Counted from the stretch's first letter, positions 32,332 through 40,951 are shown. The stretch: DNA of 49,010 nt from Candidatus Scybalocola faecavium (GCA_018713145.1 DVFP01000014.1:1-49010), one strand, 5' to 3'. Made by a program: numbers and translations. Notes: a model not told the origin generated them from the letters alone.

Positions 32332-33041
32332 CCCTCGCTCACCTCCATGAATACGTCCTCAAGGCTGCTGTCTCCAAGGACAGTATCCATATCACCGCAG
32401 ACCACCAGATGGCCATTTTTTATAATAGCGATCTTATTGCACAGTTTCTGGGCCACCTCAAGGACATGGGTGGAGAAGAAAATGGCGCAGCCTTCCCGGC
32501 ACATTTCCTTCATAAGATTTTTTAATGTCAGGGATGCCTTAGGATCCAGCCCCACAAAAGGCTCATCCAGGATCAAAAGCTTTGGCCGGTGGATCAGCGC
32601 TGAGATCAGCACAAGTTTCTGTTTCATGCCATGGGAATAGGATGAGATCAGATCTCCAAGATTTCCCGTGATCTCAAACATATCCCCGTATTTTTTGATC
32701 CGCTCCTCCCGGTCGTTTTTGCTGACGCCGTAAATGTCTGCGATAAAGTTCAGATACTTAATCCCTGTAAGATATTCATAAATGTCCGGATTATCCGGGA
32801 TATACGCCATCTCCTGCTTACACTGGATAGGCTGGGATTTAATGGATTTCCCGTCAATAAGGATCTCACCCTCATTAAAATCCAAAATTCCGGCCACGGC
32901 TTTTATGGTTGTCGTCTTTCCCGCCCCATTGTGGCCGATAAATCCGTAAATATCCCCATCCTCAATGGTCAGGTTCAGATGATCCACGGCAACCTTTCCG
33001 CCTTTATAGATTTTTGTGTAGTTTTTAATTTCCAGCATCAT
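32328..33041 (-). CDS. ABC transporter ATP-binding protein
   Basis: Nucleotide-binding subunit (237 aa). Walker A is GHNGAGKTT, the Q-loop is MAYIPD, the signature is YSHGMKQKL (a degenerate LSGGQ typical of export NBDs of this class), Walker B is LLILDEPFVGLD and the switch is FFSTHVLEV. The start at 33041 follows aggagg; a longer frame to 33074 overlaps that site. It is cotranscribed with the permease and probably with the two-component genes upstream (99-bp gap). Confidence 0.92.
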   Translation of the reverse strand: MMLEIKNYTKIYKGGKVAVDHLNLTIEDGDIYGFIGHNGAGKTTTIKAVAGILDFNEGEILIDGKSIKSQPIQCKQEMAYIPDNPDIYEYLTGIKYLNFIADIYGVSKNDREERIKKYGDMFEITGNLGDLISSYSHGMKQKLVLISALIHRPKLLILDEPFVGLDPKASLTLKNLMKEMCREGCAIFFSTHVLEVAQKLCNKIAIIKNGHLVVCGDMDTVLGDSSLEDVFMEVSEG

Positions 33042-33140
33042 AACTTCCTCCTGGTAAAAAATTCTATCTGTCAAGCCTTTCGCCAGACATTTATATATTT
33101 TAGGATTGCGTGAGCGCGAAAGTGCAGAGCCATCCGTTGC

Positions 33141-34436
33141 TCATGCATTAGATAAAGGGAACAATAAGCTGGCACAAAAGATCCCTTTCTTTTGGCTGAC
33201 GCTTAATTCCCCGTGATAGCTTTCCATGGCCCGGACCACGTTGGAAAGGCCAAGGCCCTCGTGGCCGGGCTTTGTAGAGGTTCCCGGCTCAGGTAAAAGC
33301 CGGTCCCCGGAAACGTCCTTTACGGGATTTTTTATATAAATGGTGAGCATGTCATTAAAACAGGCTGACTTTATTTCAATAAATCCATGTTCTGTTTCTT
33401 TTGCCGCGTCAATGGCATTATCCAGGAGATTGGAAAAAATGGTGGTAATATCCATGTCCCTGATAAAATCAATGTTCATTCCGTCAATAAAGATCCTTTC
33501 CTCAATCCCCATGGAAGCGGCCCGAAACAGTTTGTCATTTAAGATCATGTTCAGCATCCGGTTGGATGTGTAAGATTTTAGCCCCAGCCGGTCAAGAAGC
33601 TCTCCCATATCTTTCGCGTACTGGCTGCCCTTTTGAACATCGCCTGACTCATAAAGCTGCTGGATAGCATAGATGTGATTGCGCATATCATGAATGACCT
33701 TCCTGGAATTTTGGATCCGCTGCTCCATAGCCGCATAATATTTGTATACGATCTCATTCTGCCGCCGGGCAAAGGCCAGCTCCCGTTTCATTTCCTGATT
33801 TCTGGAAATATCATAATACAAATACAGGCAGTAGAAATTAACGCCTAACGTCAGAGCAATATGCAATATAAGAATCCCGTAGCCATAACGGTTATAAAAT
33901 CCGCTTCCGGTGATGAGCATAGTCATCATGCTGAACAGGCTGAATATGGGAATCAAAAACAGGCCGGACAGCTGACGCTTTGACACATCAGACATGCTGC
34001 GCACCCGAACCACCTGGATGATGAGCAAAGTATAAACGGTTTCCAGAGCAAACTTAATAATAAAGATCAATGTCTGGATCCAGTAGGCGCCCAGGAAATA
34101 AAAGTTCTGTATTAAAAATCCTCCAATCGTCACCGCCATAAGCTGAATAATAAACAGCAGGGTAATATAAACCACCTGATAAAACAAAGGGATCCTGCCA
34201 CGGCAAAAAAACATCTGGCTGACCAGAGCGTAGATCCCCGTTAAAAGGCCTATGGAAATAAAGTCATTGTGAAAGATCACAGTGGCAAATACTCCTGCCA
34301 GTAACAGACCTATAGCCAAAACATAAAATATTTTCGCCGGATGGCGGTTCCTTGGGGTTTTAAAGGCAAACAGGACGGGAAGAGCCACGATCAGGACCAA
34401 ATCCAGTACAGACAAAGCAGCAACGATTATTGGCAT
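33141..34436 (-). CDS. Membrane sensor histidine kinase, GHKL type (AgrC-like)
   Basis: Sensor kinase (431 aa). About six or seven hydrophobic helices fill residues 1-205. They are followed by a coiled region and the phospho-acceptor box HDMRNHIYAIQQ (about 245), an N-box NLLDNAIDAAKE and a G-box GLGLSNVVRA typical of HPK10/AgrC kinases with a GHKL ATPase. It senses an unknown, perhaps peptide, signal. The gene starts 12 bp after the response regulator gene. No agrB/agrD-like pheromone genes are nearby. Confidence 0.9.
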   Translation of the reverse strand: MPIIVAALSVLDLVLIVALPVLFAFKTPRNRHPAKIFYVLAIGLLLAGVFATVIFHNDFISIGLLTGIYALVSQMFFCRGRIPLFYQVVYITLLFIIQLMAVTIGGFLIQNFYFLGAYWIQTLIFIIKFALETVYTLLIIQVVRVRSMSDVSKRQLSGLFLIPIFSLFSMMTMLITGSGFYNRYGYGILILHIALTLGVNFYCLYLYYDISRNQEMKRELAFARRQNEIVYKYYAAMEQRIQNSRKVIHDMRNHIYAIQQLYESGDVQKGSQYAKDMGELLDRLGLKSYTSNRMLNMILNDKLFRAASMGIEERIFIDGMNIDFIRDMDITTIFSNLLDNAIDAAKETEHGFIEIKSACFNDMLTIYIKNPVKDVSGDRLLPEPGTSTKPGHEGLGLSNVVRAMESYHGELSVSQKKGIFCASLLFPLSNA

Positions 34437-34448
34437 ATGACTTTCCCC

Positions 34449-35153
34449 CTATCCCATTTGTTTTTCAATATATTCACACAAAATCTGACGAAAACCTGCC
34501 GCTTTTTTCTGAGACAGCAGGACCCGGTCCCCGTTGGTCATATAAATATCGTTGCCTACAACAGACCGGATGTGATATAAATTGACCACATAGCTTTTAT
34601 GGGGCATTTCAAAACCGTAATCCTGCATTTTATACAATACATCCGTAATACGGCCTTTCATCATCAGCTCTCCGCCTTTTATGCAGATGCGCACCTTCCG
34701 GCTGATAAACTCAAAGTAAATAATATCCTTTACATCCAGCACCACACTTCCCTGGAGAGTATCAAATTCCACCCGTACCGGAACCGTTTCCTCGCAAATA
34801 TAGTCAAAGGCTTCCTGAAGGATCTTATATAAGGCCTCCCGTTTCACCGGCTTGACCATATAGGAAAAGGCATGGACAGAAAATGCCTGGCCGGCAAATT
34901 CCCGGTAACTGGTCACATAAACGATCTTTACCTTTTTATCATATTCCCTAAGCCTTCTGCCAGTTTCAATACCGGAAAGGCCGGGCATATCAATATCCAA
35001 AAAGATCAGATCATAATTTTTTCTGTTTGATAAAAAGTCCCTGCCGGATAAGTATGTATCTACCCTGCATGAAATCTGAGGCATTTTCAAAATATCCTCT
35101 TTCATCTGACGGATAGTCTCAGGACTGTCATCACACACCGCGATCCGAAACAT
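34449..35153 (-). CDS. LytTR family response regulator
   Basis: Response regulator (234 aa): receiver domain 1-120 with acidic pocket CDD (8-9), phospho-Asp D53 in FLDIDMPG, and conserved Lys in VKPVK, then a LytTR DNA-binding domain (about 135-230; FEFISRKVRICI ... MPHKSYVVNLYHI). It presumably activates or represses its own operon and the ABC transporter. It is the first gene of the operon RR-HK-ATPase-permease. The start at 35153 follows aggaggc. Confidence 0.92.
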   Translation of the reverse strand: MFRIAVCDDSPETIRQMKEDILKMPQISCRVDTYLSGRDFLSNRKNYDLIFLDIDMPGLSGIETGRRLREYDKKVKIVYVTSYREFAGQAFSVHAFSYMVKPVKREALYKILQEAFDYICEETVPVRVEFDTLQGSVVLDVKDIIYFEFISRKVRICIKGGELMMKGRITDVLYKMQDYGFEMPHKSYVVNLYHIRSVVGNDIYMTNGDRVLLSQKKAAGFRQILCEYIEKQMG

Positions 35154-35170
35154 ACGCTGCCTCCTGGTAA

Positions 35171-35189
35171 ATGATCATTCAAAGATCAT
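35171..35189. promoter_or_regulatory. Inverted repeat before the response regulator gene
   Basis: atgatc-attcaaa-gatcat, perfect 6-bp arms spaced by 7, between the predicted transcription start and the ribosome site of the 35153 gene. It is a candidate operator. LytTR proteins usually bind direct repeats, so another factor is as likely. Confidence 0.35.
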
Positions 35190-35195
35190 GGTTTT

Positions 35196-35223
35196 ATCTT
35201 ACCCGTTTAAAAAGATTTTTCAA
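35196..35223 (-). promoter_or_regulatory. Predicted promoter of the two-component/ABC operon
   Basis: On the minus strand, TTGAAA (35218-35223), 16-bp spacer, TAAGAT (35196-35201). The -10 box is weak, as expected for an activated promoter. Confidence 0.45.
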
Positions 35224-35253
35224 GCTGTGATGCACAAAAGGCGTTAAATCATG

Positions 35254-35287
35254 TATAAAAGACAACAGCTTGGCCGACTAAGCTGTT
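35254..35287 (-). terminator. Terminator after the LURP-one gene
   Basis: aacagctt (35264-35271) pairs with aagctgtt (35280-35287) around an 8-nt loop. In the minus direction gtcttttat follows, a short T-rich tract. Confidence 0.65.
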
Positions 35288-35312
35288 ACCTGTCCTCGAT
35301 CCCGGACGCCCG

Positions 35313-35786
35313 CTATCTTCTTGAGCATTTTTCAGCGTCAATGGCAAGGACAAGCATGAGAGCCATCAAGGCATCCTGAGGGTTTTCCACCTCGATCACA
35401 TAAGTATCCGTCCAGCGGAGAGGCTCCTTGGCTACAATGGCGACCAGCCGGTCATCAGCCAGGATACGGTAATCCCATTCCAGAAAATTTCCTTCTACAT
35501 GCCAACCGTTACAGTCAATATTGTATTTAGGGGTGAAAAAAGAAAATTCTTTGGAAATACATCCGATATACTGTTCTCCCATATAAAGCTCAAATCTGGG
35601 CAAAAAGGTGAGCACCACTTCCTTAACTGTGGCAATATGCTCTCCTACACTGTTTATAATATGCAGGCAGTGTCCCCAGGAAAGCTGGCCCTGAACCGTA
35701 AATACTGTATTTCCTTCCTCATCATAAATATCATAGCTGTCAAACCATGAAAACATCCTTTGCTTAAATAATAATTTTACACTCAT
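35313..35786 (-). CDS. LURP-one-related (Tubby-like fold) protein
   Basis: Small cytoplasmic protein (157 aa) of the LURP-one/YxjI family: MSVKLLFKQRMFSWFDSYDIYDEEGN opening and repeated beta strands ending each half (TVFTVQGQLSWGH, IATVKEVVLTFLPRFELY). The fold is a 12-stranded barrel like Tubby and phospholipid scramblases; the bacterial function is unknown. The ATG at 35786 follows aggaggat; the frame up to 35861 runs through a terminator hairpin and is rejected. The gene has its own promoter, with a terminator-like hairpin between promoter and start. Confidence 0.83.
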   Translation of the reverse strand: MSVKLLFKQRMFSWFDSYDIYDEEGNTVFTVQGQLSWGHCLHIINSVGEHIATVKEVVLTFLPRFELYMGEQYIGCISKEFSFFTPKYNIDCNGWHVEGNFLEWDYRILADDRLVAIVAKEPLRWTDTYVIEVENPQDALMALMLVLAIDAEKCSRR

Positions 35787-35818
35787 ACACTCATAATCCT
35801 CCTGAAAATATGATTTAC

Positions 35819-35872
35819 AAAAAAGCAGAGCCTGCCTGAAAATTGCGAAAGGAATCTTCAAACACGCTCTGC
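35819..35872 (-). terminator. Terminator-like hairpin in the leader of the LURP-one gene
   Basis: On the minus strand gcagagc (35866-35872) pairs with gctctgc (35825-35831) and is followed by six T. A second stem inside, gaagatt/aattttc, strengthens it. It lies after a near-consensus promoter (35898-35926) and before the start codon at 35786, so it would end a transcript of about 73 nt unless bypassed. It may also serve the aldo/keto reductase gene upstream. Confidence 0.75.
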
Positions 35873-35882
35873 AACTTACCTG

Positions 35883-35915
35883 ACTGTTCCAGTCTTTATT
35901 ATATGAGGGAACAGT
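35883..35915. promoter_or_regulatory. Inverted repeat flanking the -10 box of the LURP-one promoter
   Basis: actgttcc (35883-35890) and ggaacagt (35908-35915) are perfect 8-bp arms on either side of the TATAAT at 35898-35903. A dimeric repressor bound here would block the promoter. Confidence 0.5.
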
Positions 35916-35926
35916 TTCTGCGTCAA
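35898..35926 (-). promoter_or_regulatory. Near-consensus promoter upstream of the LURP-one leader
   Basis: On the minus strand, TTGACG (35921-35926), 17-bp spacer, perfect TATAAT (35898-35903): one mismatch in twelve to the sigma-A consensus. Predicted start near 35891. Confidence 0.8.
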
Positions 35927-36000
35927 TATAGTCTTTTTATTTCATACCTGGATCCGCTCGGCAATACTGTCATCAATGGCGATCCGGGTATGGGCAAATC

Positions 36001-37143
36001 TTACGAGAAAAGCTTTGCGGTCTTTTCCATTCGGCTGGCCACAGGAACGCCAAAAGGACACCGGGTTTCACAGCCTTTGCATCCGATACAGTCTTTTGCG
36101 TTGGCTGAGAGCTGGTCATAATGAGCCCGCAATGTTCCGGGAATCTCATCCTGCATCACAGCCAGATCATAAAGCTTGTTTACCATGGCAATATCTATGC
36201 CGGCCGGACATGGGGCACAGTGGCCGCAGTAAGTACACTGGCCATAATAGGCATGAAGGGGTGCTTTGGCCAGAACACTGGCATAGTCTTTTTCCTCTTC
36301 TGTCGCTGTTTCATAGGCCACAGCCGCGTCCACATGGGCGATACTGTCAAATCCTGCCATAATACTGGCCACTGCGGGACGGGTCAGAACATAATGAATA
36401 CACTGGACCGGAGTGAGAGCCACCCCAAAGGGAGATGTTTTTGCAGAGAATAAACGGCCGCCGGCATAGCCTTTCATTACCGTGATCCCTACCTGATTCT
36501 GCTCGCAAATCTTATAAAGCTCTGCTCTTTCCGGATTTATGCCCTGAAGAGATTCATCATACTGATCTTTAAAGTAATCGTCAATATTTTCGCTGGCCGG
36601 AAGAAGATCAAAGGCTGGGTTTACGCTAAACAATATCATTTCTACGATGCCGCTTTGAGCCGCCAGCTTAGCCACCTGAGGATTGTGGGTGCTCATACCG
36701 ATGTGGCGGATCACCCCGTCCTTTTTCAGCTGACAGACATATTCCAGAAATTCCCCATCCATGATCTGGTGAAATTCCCGCACCTCATCCACAAAATGGA
36801 TCATTCCCAGGTCAATATAATCAGTACCCAGGCGGGTCAGCAGATCCTTAAATGCTTCCTGAACCTTATCCAGCTGACGGGTGCGCACATACTGTCCATT
36901 CTGCCAGGTAGAGCCTATATGCCCCTGGATGATCCACCGCTCCCGCTTTCCCGCAATGGCCGCGCCAATATTTGAACGCACATTAGGTTCGGACATCCAG
37001 CAATCTAAAATATTAATACCCGCTGCCTCACAGTGATCGATAATCTCTTTTACTTCCCGGGCATTGTGCCGTTCCAGCCATTCCGCCCCCAGACCGATCT
37101 CGCTGACGGATAAGCCTGTTTTTCCAAGTGTTCTGTAATTCAT
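36001..37143 (-). CDS. Aldo/keto reductase with C-terminal [4Fe-4S] domain
   Basis: Fe-S-containing aldo/keto reductase (380 aa). The N-terminal TIM barrel starts MNYRTLGKTGLSVSEIGLG. The C-terminal 100 residues hold CTYCGHCAPCP (about 283-293) and CIGCKGCETRCPFGV (about 350-364), the ferredoxin-like pattern of this subfamily. It reduces carbonyl compounds; the physiological substrate is unknown. The start at 37143 follows aagggtggga. It sits 23 bp after the zinc-ribbon gene and probably ends a long transcript. No clear terminator is seen before the LURP-one promoter. Confidence 0.88.
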   Translation of the reverse strand: MNYRTLGKTGLSVSEIGLGAEWLERHNAREVKEIIDHCEAAGINILDCWMSEPNVRSNIGAAIAGKRERWIIQGHIGSTWQNGQYVRTRQLDKVQEAFKDLLTRLGTDYIDLGMIHFVDEVREFHQIMDGEFLEYVCQLKKDGVIRHIGMSTHNPQVAKLAAQSGIVEMILFSVNPAFDLLPASENIDDYFKDQYDESLQGINPERAELYKICEQNQVGITVMKGYAGGRLFSAKTSPFGVALTPVQCIHYVLTRPAVASIMAGFDSIAHVDAAVAYETATEEEKDYASVLAKAPLHAYYGQCTYCGHCAPCPAGIDIAMVNKLYDLAVMQDEIPGTLRAHYDQLSANAKDCIGCKGCETRCPFGVPVASRMEKTAKLFS

Positions 37144-37166
37144 ATATAATCCCACCCTTCATAATT

Positions 37167-37586
37167 TTATTTTATATCTAAAGTGATCCGCATATCGCAG
37201 GAATCGCAGCCGATGACCGTCTGCTGGCCTTCATTGGACAAAACGCCCACCTTGCCGCCGCAAAAGGGGCATATCTTGTGGATCGGTTTTCCTTCCCTGG
37301 CATCCTGCATCCATGCGGAAAAATCTGACAGATTTGTACCGGATCCGCTACATTCCTGCGTCCAGTTTCGGCTTAAAGGTTTGCGAAGGAAATGATCTTC
37401 ATCAAAGATCACCGTATCCCCGGAAGAAATATTGCGCTCATAAAGAAGGTGATCCGGCATTTTACATTTTTGGCTGCCGCCATCCGGCGATACTAAAGTA
37501 ACCACCGCCATGACCGGCTGATTTTCATCCCGCTCCTCGCAGCCATAGTCCAGATCTTCCTCTATTTTATCAACAGTATAGATCAC
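37167..37586 (-). CDS. Zinc-ribbon protein of unknown function
   Basis: Unrecognised cytoplasmic protein (139 aa). The C-terminal CPFCGGKVGVL ... IGCDSCDM is a zinc ribbon with two CxxC knuckles. The N-terminal 90 residues contain strands and acidic loops, including DGGSQKCKMPDHLLYERNI. A GTG start at 37586 is chosen: aggagg lies 9 bp upstream, whereas the ATG at 37607 overlaps that site. The ribosome site lies inside the 3' end of the degraded kinase gene. RNA or protein binding is possible but not supported further. Confidence 0.65.
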   Translation of the reverse strand: MIYTVDKIEEDLDYGCEERDENQPVMAVVTLVSPDGGSQKCKMPDHLLYERNISSGDTVIFDEDHFLRKPLSRNWTQECSGSGTNLSDFSAWMQDAREGKPIHKICPFCGGKVGVLSNEGQQTVIGCDSCDMRITLDIK

Positions 37587-37885
37587 ATCTTTTCGCCTCC
37601 TGATCATTTCTGATTTTTTCGCTGCGGATAAATGCTGTCAGCTGTTTCTGATTTTTTATAACAGTAACCTTTGATTGGTAAAGGTTTTGGATATTGGCGT
37701 AGTTTTTCCGATACTTTTTTGTTCTGCCATCACGGAGGATCCAGCGGATAAACTCTCCATCCAGCTTTTCCGGGCAGCCAGTGAACGCGGTCAAGAAATA
37801 ACACCGGGATATGGTAATATTTTCCCAAACACCGGGCCAGGGTGGACTTGCCGCAGCCGCTGTAGCCGATGATCGCAATTTTCAT
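37570..37885 (-). pseudogene. P-loop kinase (FlaR/topology-modulation type), internally deleted and frameshifted
   Basis: From the ATG at 37885 the frame reads MKIAIIGYSGCGKSTLARCLG and continues through FLDRVHWLPG, the start of a small adenylate-kinase-like P-loop protein, then hits TGA after about 51 codons. The C-terminal end of the same family (RDGRTKKYRKNYANIQNLY and VIKNQKQLTAFI) follows in another frame. A normal member has about 165-180 residues, so roughly 70-80 codons of the middle are missing and the frame has shifted. The start overlaps the upstream GNAT stop as ATGA, so it was once coupled. Confidence 0.8.
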
Positions 37886-38664
37886 GGCAAGCTCACATCC
37901 TTCATTAACTTTTCCACAAATTCTTCATCCCTTGCAGTCAATTCGGCCCAGGCAGGCGTGAAACCGCATTTAACAGCATTGCCTGCAGATTTTACATTAC
38001 ACCAGGCGGCGCAGTAAAAAGGCACCTTTCCCAGCTTTAAAATTTCCAAAGCTAAGTGGCTGGTCAGGGCGCTGGCAATTCCCTGGCGGCGGTAATCCGG
38101 CAATACATCCACTCCGATCTGATACATTGTCTCACAGTCTGCGGAAGCCCCTGCAAGGCCCACCAGCCTGCCCTGATCATATGCGCCGATAGCAATTTTA
38201 TCCAAAGACTTACGGTCGGCACATAGAGCATTGCTCCATTCCTTTGTATACAATGCGCTAAAATCCTCAGGGGTCAGCACTTCCATAGGATATGGGCAAG
38301 ACAAAGCTTTAAGCTTATCTAAATCCGGTAGAAAATACTCCGCCATGAAACATACCTTTAACCCAAAAGGCTCTAAAAGCTGATTTAGCCGGTAAATCTC
38401 CGGGGTTTCAAAAGCATGGGCAGGGTCCGCTCCCTTTAGAAAAGTTTCCACAGCTTCCCTGGTCCTTGGACTGACTTGAGCTACAATATTGCTTCCATAG
38501 GAAACCATATCACATTCCAGAGGCAAAGGAAGATATTTTCGTGATTTACAGGAAGCCCTTGAAAGAGTCACCACAGGACTGTTTTTCAAAAAATCCTTTG
38601 GCTCACAGTGACAATCTATAGCAGACTGACTCAAGGCAATTTTGTGTATTTCATTGTTGGTCAT
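37882..38664 (-). CDS. GNAT family N-acetyltransferase
   Basis: Acetyltransferase (260 aa). The acetyl-CoA loop is VDVLPDYRRQGIASALTSHL (about 188-207), with NVKSAGNAVKCGF typical of the last strands. The first 120 residues are a family-specific N-terminal extension seen in larger clostridial GNATs. The substrate is unknown. The start at 38664 follows gggaggg. It is inside the long minus-strand run of small enzymes, 15 bp after the HAD gene. Confidence 0.87.
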   Translation of the reverse strand: MTNNEIHKIALSQSAIDCHCEPKDFLKNSPVVTLSRASCKSRKYLPLPLECDMVSYGSNIVAQVSPRTREAVETFLKGADPAHAFETPEIYRLNQLLEPFGLKVCFMAEYFLPDLDKLKALSCPYPMEVLTPEDFSALYTKEWSNALCADRKSLDKIAIGAYDQGRLVGLAGASADCETMYQIGVDVLPDYRRQGIASALTSHLALEILKLGKVPFYCAAWCNVKSAGNAVKCGFTPAWAELTARDEEFVEKLMKDVSLP

Positions 38665-38679
38665 TTTCCAACCCTCCCA

Positions 38680-39417
38680 TCATCCTTCCAAAATCCGCTG
38701 CACAGCCTTCATATCCATAGGATCTACAATAAAATCCGCCTCTGGTTTTTCTTCCTTTGGTGAAAGATTTGAGTAAATGTAAAGGGTTGCCAGCCCGGCA
38801 GCCTTTGCCCCCTGCACATCACAAATGCCGTCATTGCCTACCATGATCCCTTCATTTACAGGAATCTGACACTGGTCGAGCATGATTTCATAAAAGCGGA
38901 TGTCCGGTTTTTTCACACCATAATCGGAAGAAATAAAGACTTTATCAAAAAGTTCCAGGATACCAAGCGCTTTTACTTCGTATTCTGTAAAAATCCGCTG
39001 GGCATTTGACAAAAGAATCAGCGTCTTTCCCATGGCTTTCAGTGACCGGAGCATTTCTTCCGTTCCATCATATAAGCGCACATATTCTGTGGATAATACC
39101 CGCAAAAACTGCCCTGCGTGGACAGCCAGAGTCTTGTCCGCTTCCACAGATTTCTCCTTAAACAAAGACAAAAATACATCCTCGATCTGAATTTCGGGAA
39201 ATGCTTCATGATTGATATTCCGGCTAAATCCTTCATTCCCCAGATGAGGCGCTTCCTGTGTCAGCCTTTTATAGGCTGCCTTTAATTCTGAAGGTTTATA
39301 ATGAGCGCCATAATAGCCGTAAAAGAGCGCCAGCTTTTCCCATACAAAATCCTGTTCCTCATCTGTGCGGATGTCTACCAGCGTTCCATATAAGTCAAAA
39401 ATACAATATTTATACAT
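38680..39417 (-). CDS. HAD family hydrolase, DxYGT type
   Basis: HAD subfamily IA hydrolase (245 aa). Motif I is FDLYGTLVD: the second Asp of the usual DxD is Tyr, as in 2-haloacid dehalogenases, so it may not be a normal phosphatase. Motif II is LLSNAQ; motif III/IV is KKPDIRFYEIML and MVGNDGICDVQGAKAAG. It probably acts on a small phosphorylated or halogenated metabolite. The start at 39417 follows aaggag. It is 13 bp after the Cof-type gene. Confidence 0.86.
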   Translation of the reverse strand: MYKYCIFDLYGTLVDIRTDEEQDFVWEKLALFYGYYGAHYKPSELKAAYKRLTQEAPHLGNEGFSRNINHEAFPEIQIEDVFLSLFKEKSVEADKTLAVHAGQFLRVLSTEYVRLYDGTEEMLRSLKAMGKTLILLSNAQRIFTEYEVKALGILELFDKVFISSDYGVKKPDIRFYEIMLDQCQIPVNEGIMVGNDGICDVQGAKAAGLATLYIYSNLSPKEEKPEADFIVDPMDMKAVQRILEG

Positions 39418-39430
39418 TGATTAACTCCTT

Positions 39431-40261
39431 TTATGAAATTTCAAGCCGGGCATTTTCAAGCAGCCACCGGGCAACACCATCCTCATCATTGCCTGGAATT
39501 ATGGCGGTTGCATGGGTTTTTAAAGCATCTACCCCATTGGCCACAGCATAAAATTCATCTGAAATCCTGCACATTGGCAGATCATTTATCGCATCCCCAA
39601 AAGAAATGATCCGCTTACAGCCGAGAATAGATTTAAGCCTTAAGATGCCATTTGCCTTAGACGCCGCTCGCGGCATGATCTCGCACCAATATTCCGGACG
39701 GTAAATTTCCTGCTGCAGTGTACAATGGTAATCCTTATGATCACACAGTCTCTGATACAAAGGCATTAATTCTTGTTTTTCACCAATACAGGTAAAGTAA
39801 TAAATTTCCCCATCGTATAGTCCTTCTTCATCCTTTAGTGGACGCAGACGCCGATCTCCTTTTTTTAAACTTAAATAATGTTTAAGCCCCTCATTTTCAT
39901 TTCCTGCGACCCAGGATACCCGCTCCCGGCCATCAATAAGCCCATAAACCAGCGGCCGGATACCGGTCTGGCAAATTGCCCGGATAACATATCCGGCCTG
40001 TTTACTGGTAAATGTCTGACAATCTAAAATTTCTCCGGTTTGCGGCCGGACAATAAACGTTCCATTATAAGTGACTGCAGGAAGCCTGAGATCTAATCCT
40101 GCGGTAACAGGCCGGGCGGATTCCAGGGAACGGGCCGTGGCATAAGTAAAAGCCAGTCCTCTGGCTACGAGAGTATTCATCACCGAAAGAGTAAATGGAG
40201 AAAGCTGTGTATCAGAGTTTAGCAATGTACCATCTAAATCTGTTATGTATAATGTATCCAT
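39431..40261 (-). CDS. Cof-type HAD-IIB hydrolase
   Basis: HAD-IIB phosphatase (276 aa) with motif I ITDLDGTLLNSD (residues 6-17), motif II TYATARS and motif IV ISFGDAINDLPM (about 222). This is the large cap subfamily that dephosphorylates sugar phosphates, flavin precursors or similar. It is the second HAD gene in a row but from a different subfamily, so this is not a recent duplication. The start at 40261 follows a weak agggaa site. Confidence 0.88.
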   Translation of the reverse strand: MDTLYITDLDGTLLNSDTQLSPFTLSVMNTLVARGLAFTYATARSLESARPVTAGLDLRLPAVTYNGTFIVRPQTGEILDCQTFTSKQAGYVIRAICQTGIRPLVYGLIDGRERVSWVAGNENEGLKHYLSLKKGDRRLRPLKDEEGLYDGEIYYFTCIGEKQELMPLYQRLCDHKDYHCTLQQEIYRPEYWCEIMPRAASKANGILRLKSILGCKRIISFGDAINDLPMCRISDEFYAVANGVDALKTHATAIIPGNDEDGVARWLLENARLEIS

Positions 40262-40288
40262 AGTTATTTCCCTGTTTTTGCATATAAG

Positions 40289-40903
40289 CTAGGATAAGAC
40301 AAACACCCCGGAGCAATCTGTGATCTTAATAAATTCCAGGTCCGGAAACGCCAGAATCAGCTTTTCTTTTACCGGATAGATCTCATCTTCATCCCACAGA
40401 TCACCGCTTTGGATACGGCACTGTTTTAGAGCGTTTTCGTCCTCAAAAGCTACATCGCCAATATAGATCCGCCCCTGATCTGTTAAATGCTGGCGCAGCT
40501 TATGAATGAAATCGATCTTTGCCCCATCGTCCAGGTGATGGATGGCGTAAGTGCAGATGATCCCATCAAAGCGTTGATTTTCCAGCTCTGTAGGCAGTCC
40601 CTGGGTAAAATCATACTGGAGCAGCTTTGCCCCAGGCATTTTTTCTCCTGCGATGCGGATCATTTCCCGTGAAAAATCAATGCCCCAGATCTCATATCCG
40701 TCATTATACAGTTTCGTTGATAATACCCCGGTACCAAAACCAACATCTAAAATCTTTTTTCCAAGCTGCTGTCTTATTTTTTCATAAATGGTCCCAAGGA
40801 CCTTTTTATATCCGGCAAATGGATAAGTATCCGATGTTTCGCTGATTCGGACACTTTCGTCATATCCATCGGCCCATAAGTCAAAACCTTTGTTGTCTAA
40901 CAT
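40289..40903 (-). CDS. Class I SAM-dependent methyltransferase
   Basis: Methyltransferase (204 aa) with motif I ILDVGFGTGVLSTKL (about 50-64), acidic loop IWGIDFS and post-motif GIICTYAIHHL (about 114-124), all typical of the class I Rossmann fold. The substrate is unknown. The start at 40903 follows taggagga. It is part of the minus-strand enzyme run. Confidence 0.87.
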   Translation of the reverse strand: MLDNKGFDLWADGYDESVRISETSDTYPFAGYKKVLGTIYEKIRQQLGKKILDVGFGTGVLSTKLYNDGYEIWGIDFSREMIRIAGEKMPGAKLLQYDFTQGLPTELENQRFDGIICTYAIHHLDDGAKIDFIHKLRQHLTDQGRIYIGDVAFEDENALKQCRIQSGDLWDEDEIYPVKEKLILAFPDLEFIKITDCSGVFVLS

Positions 40904-40951
40904 AACTCCTCCTACTGTTTTTGTTGTTTTATATCCAAGTTAGCCACAGCG

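Noticed and set aside
38680..40261. Recent tandem duplication of the two HAD genes
   Set aside because: They belong to different HAD subfamilies (IA and IIB) with different motifs and caps.
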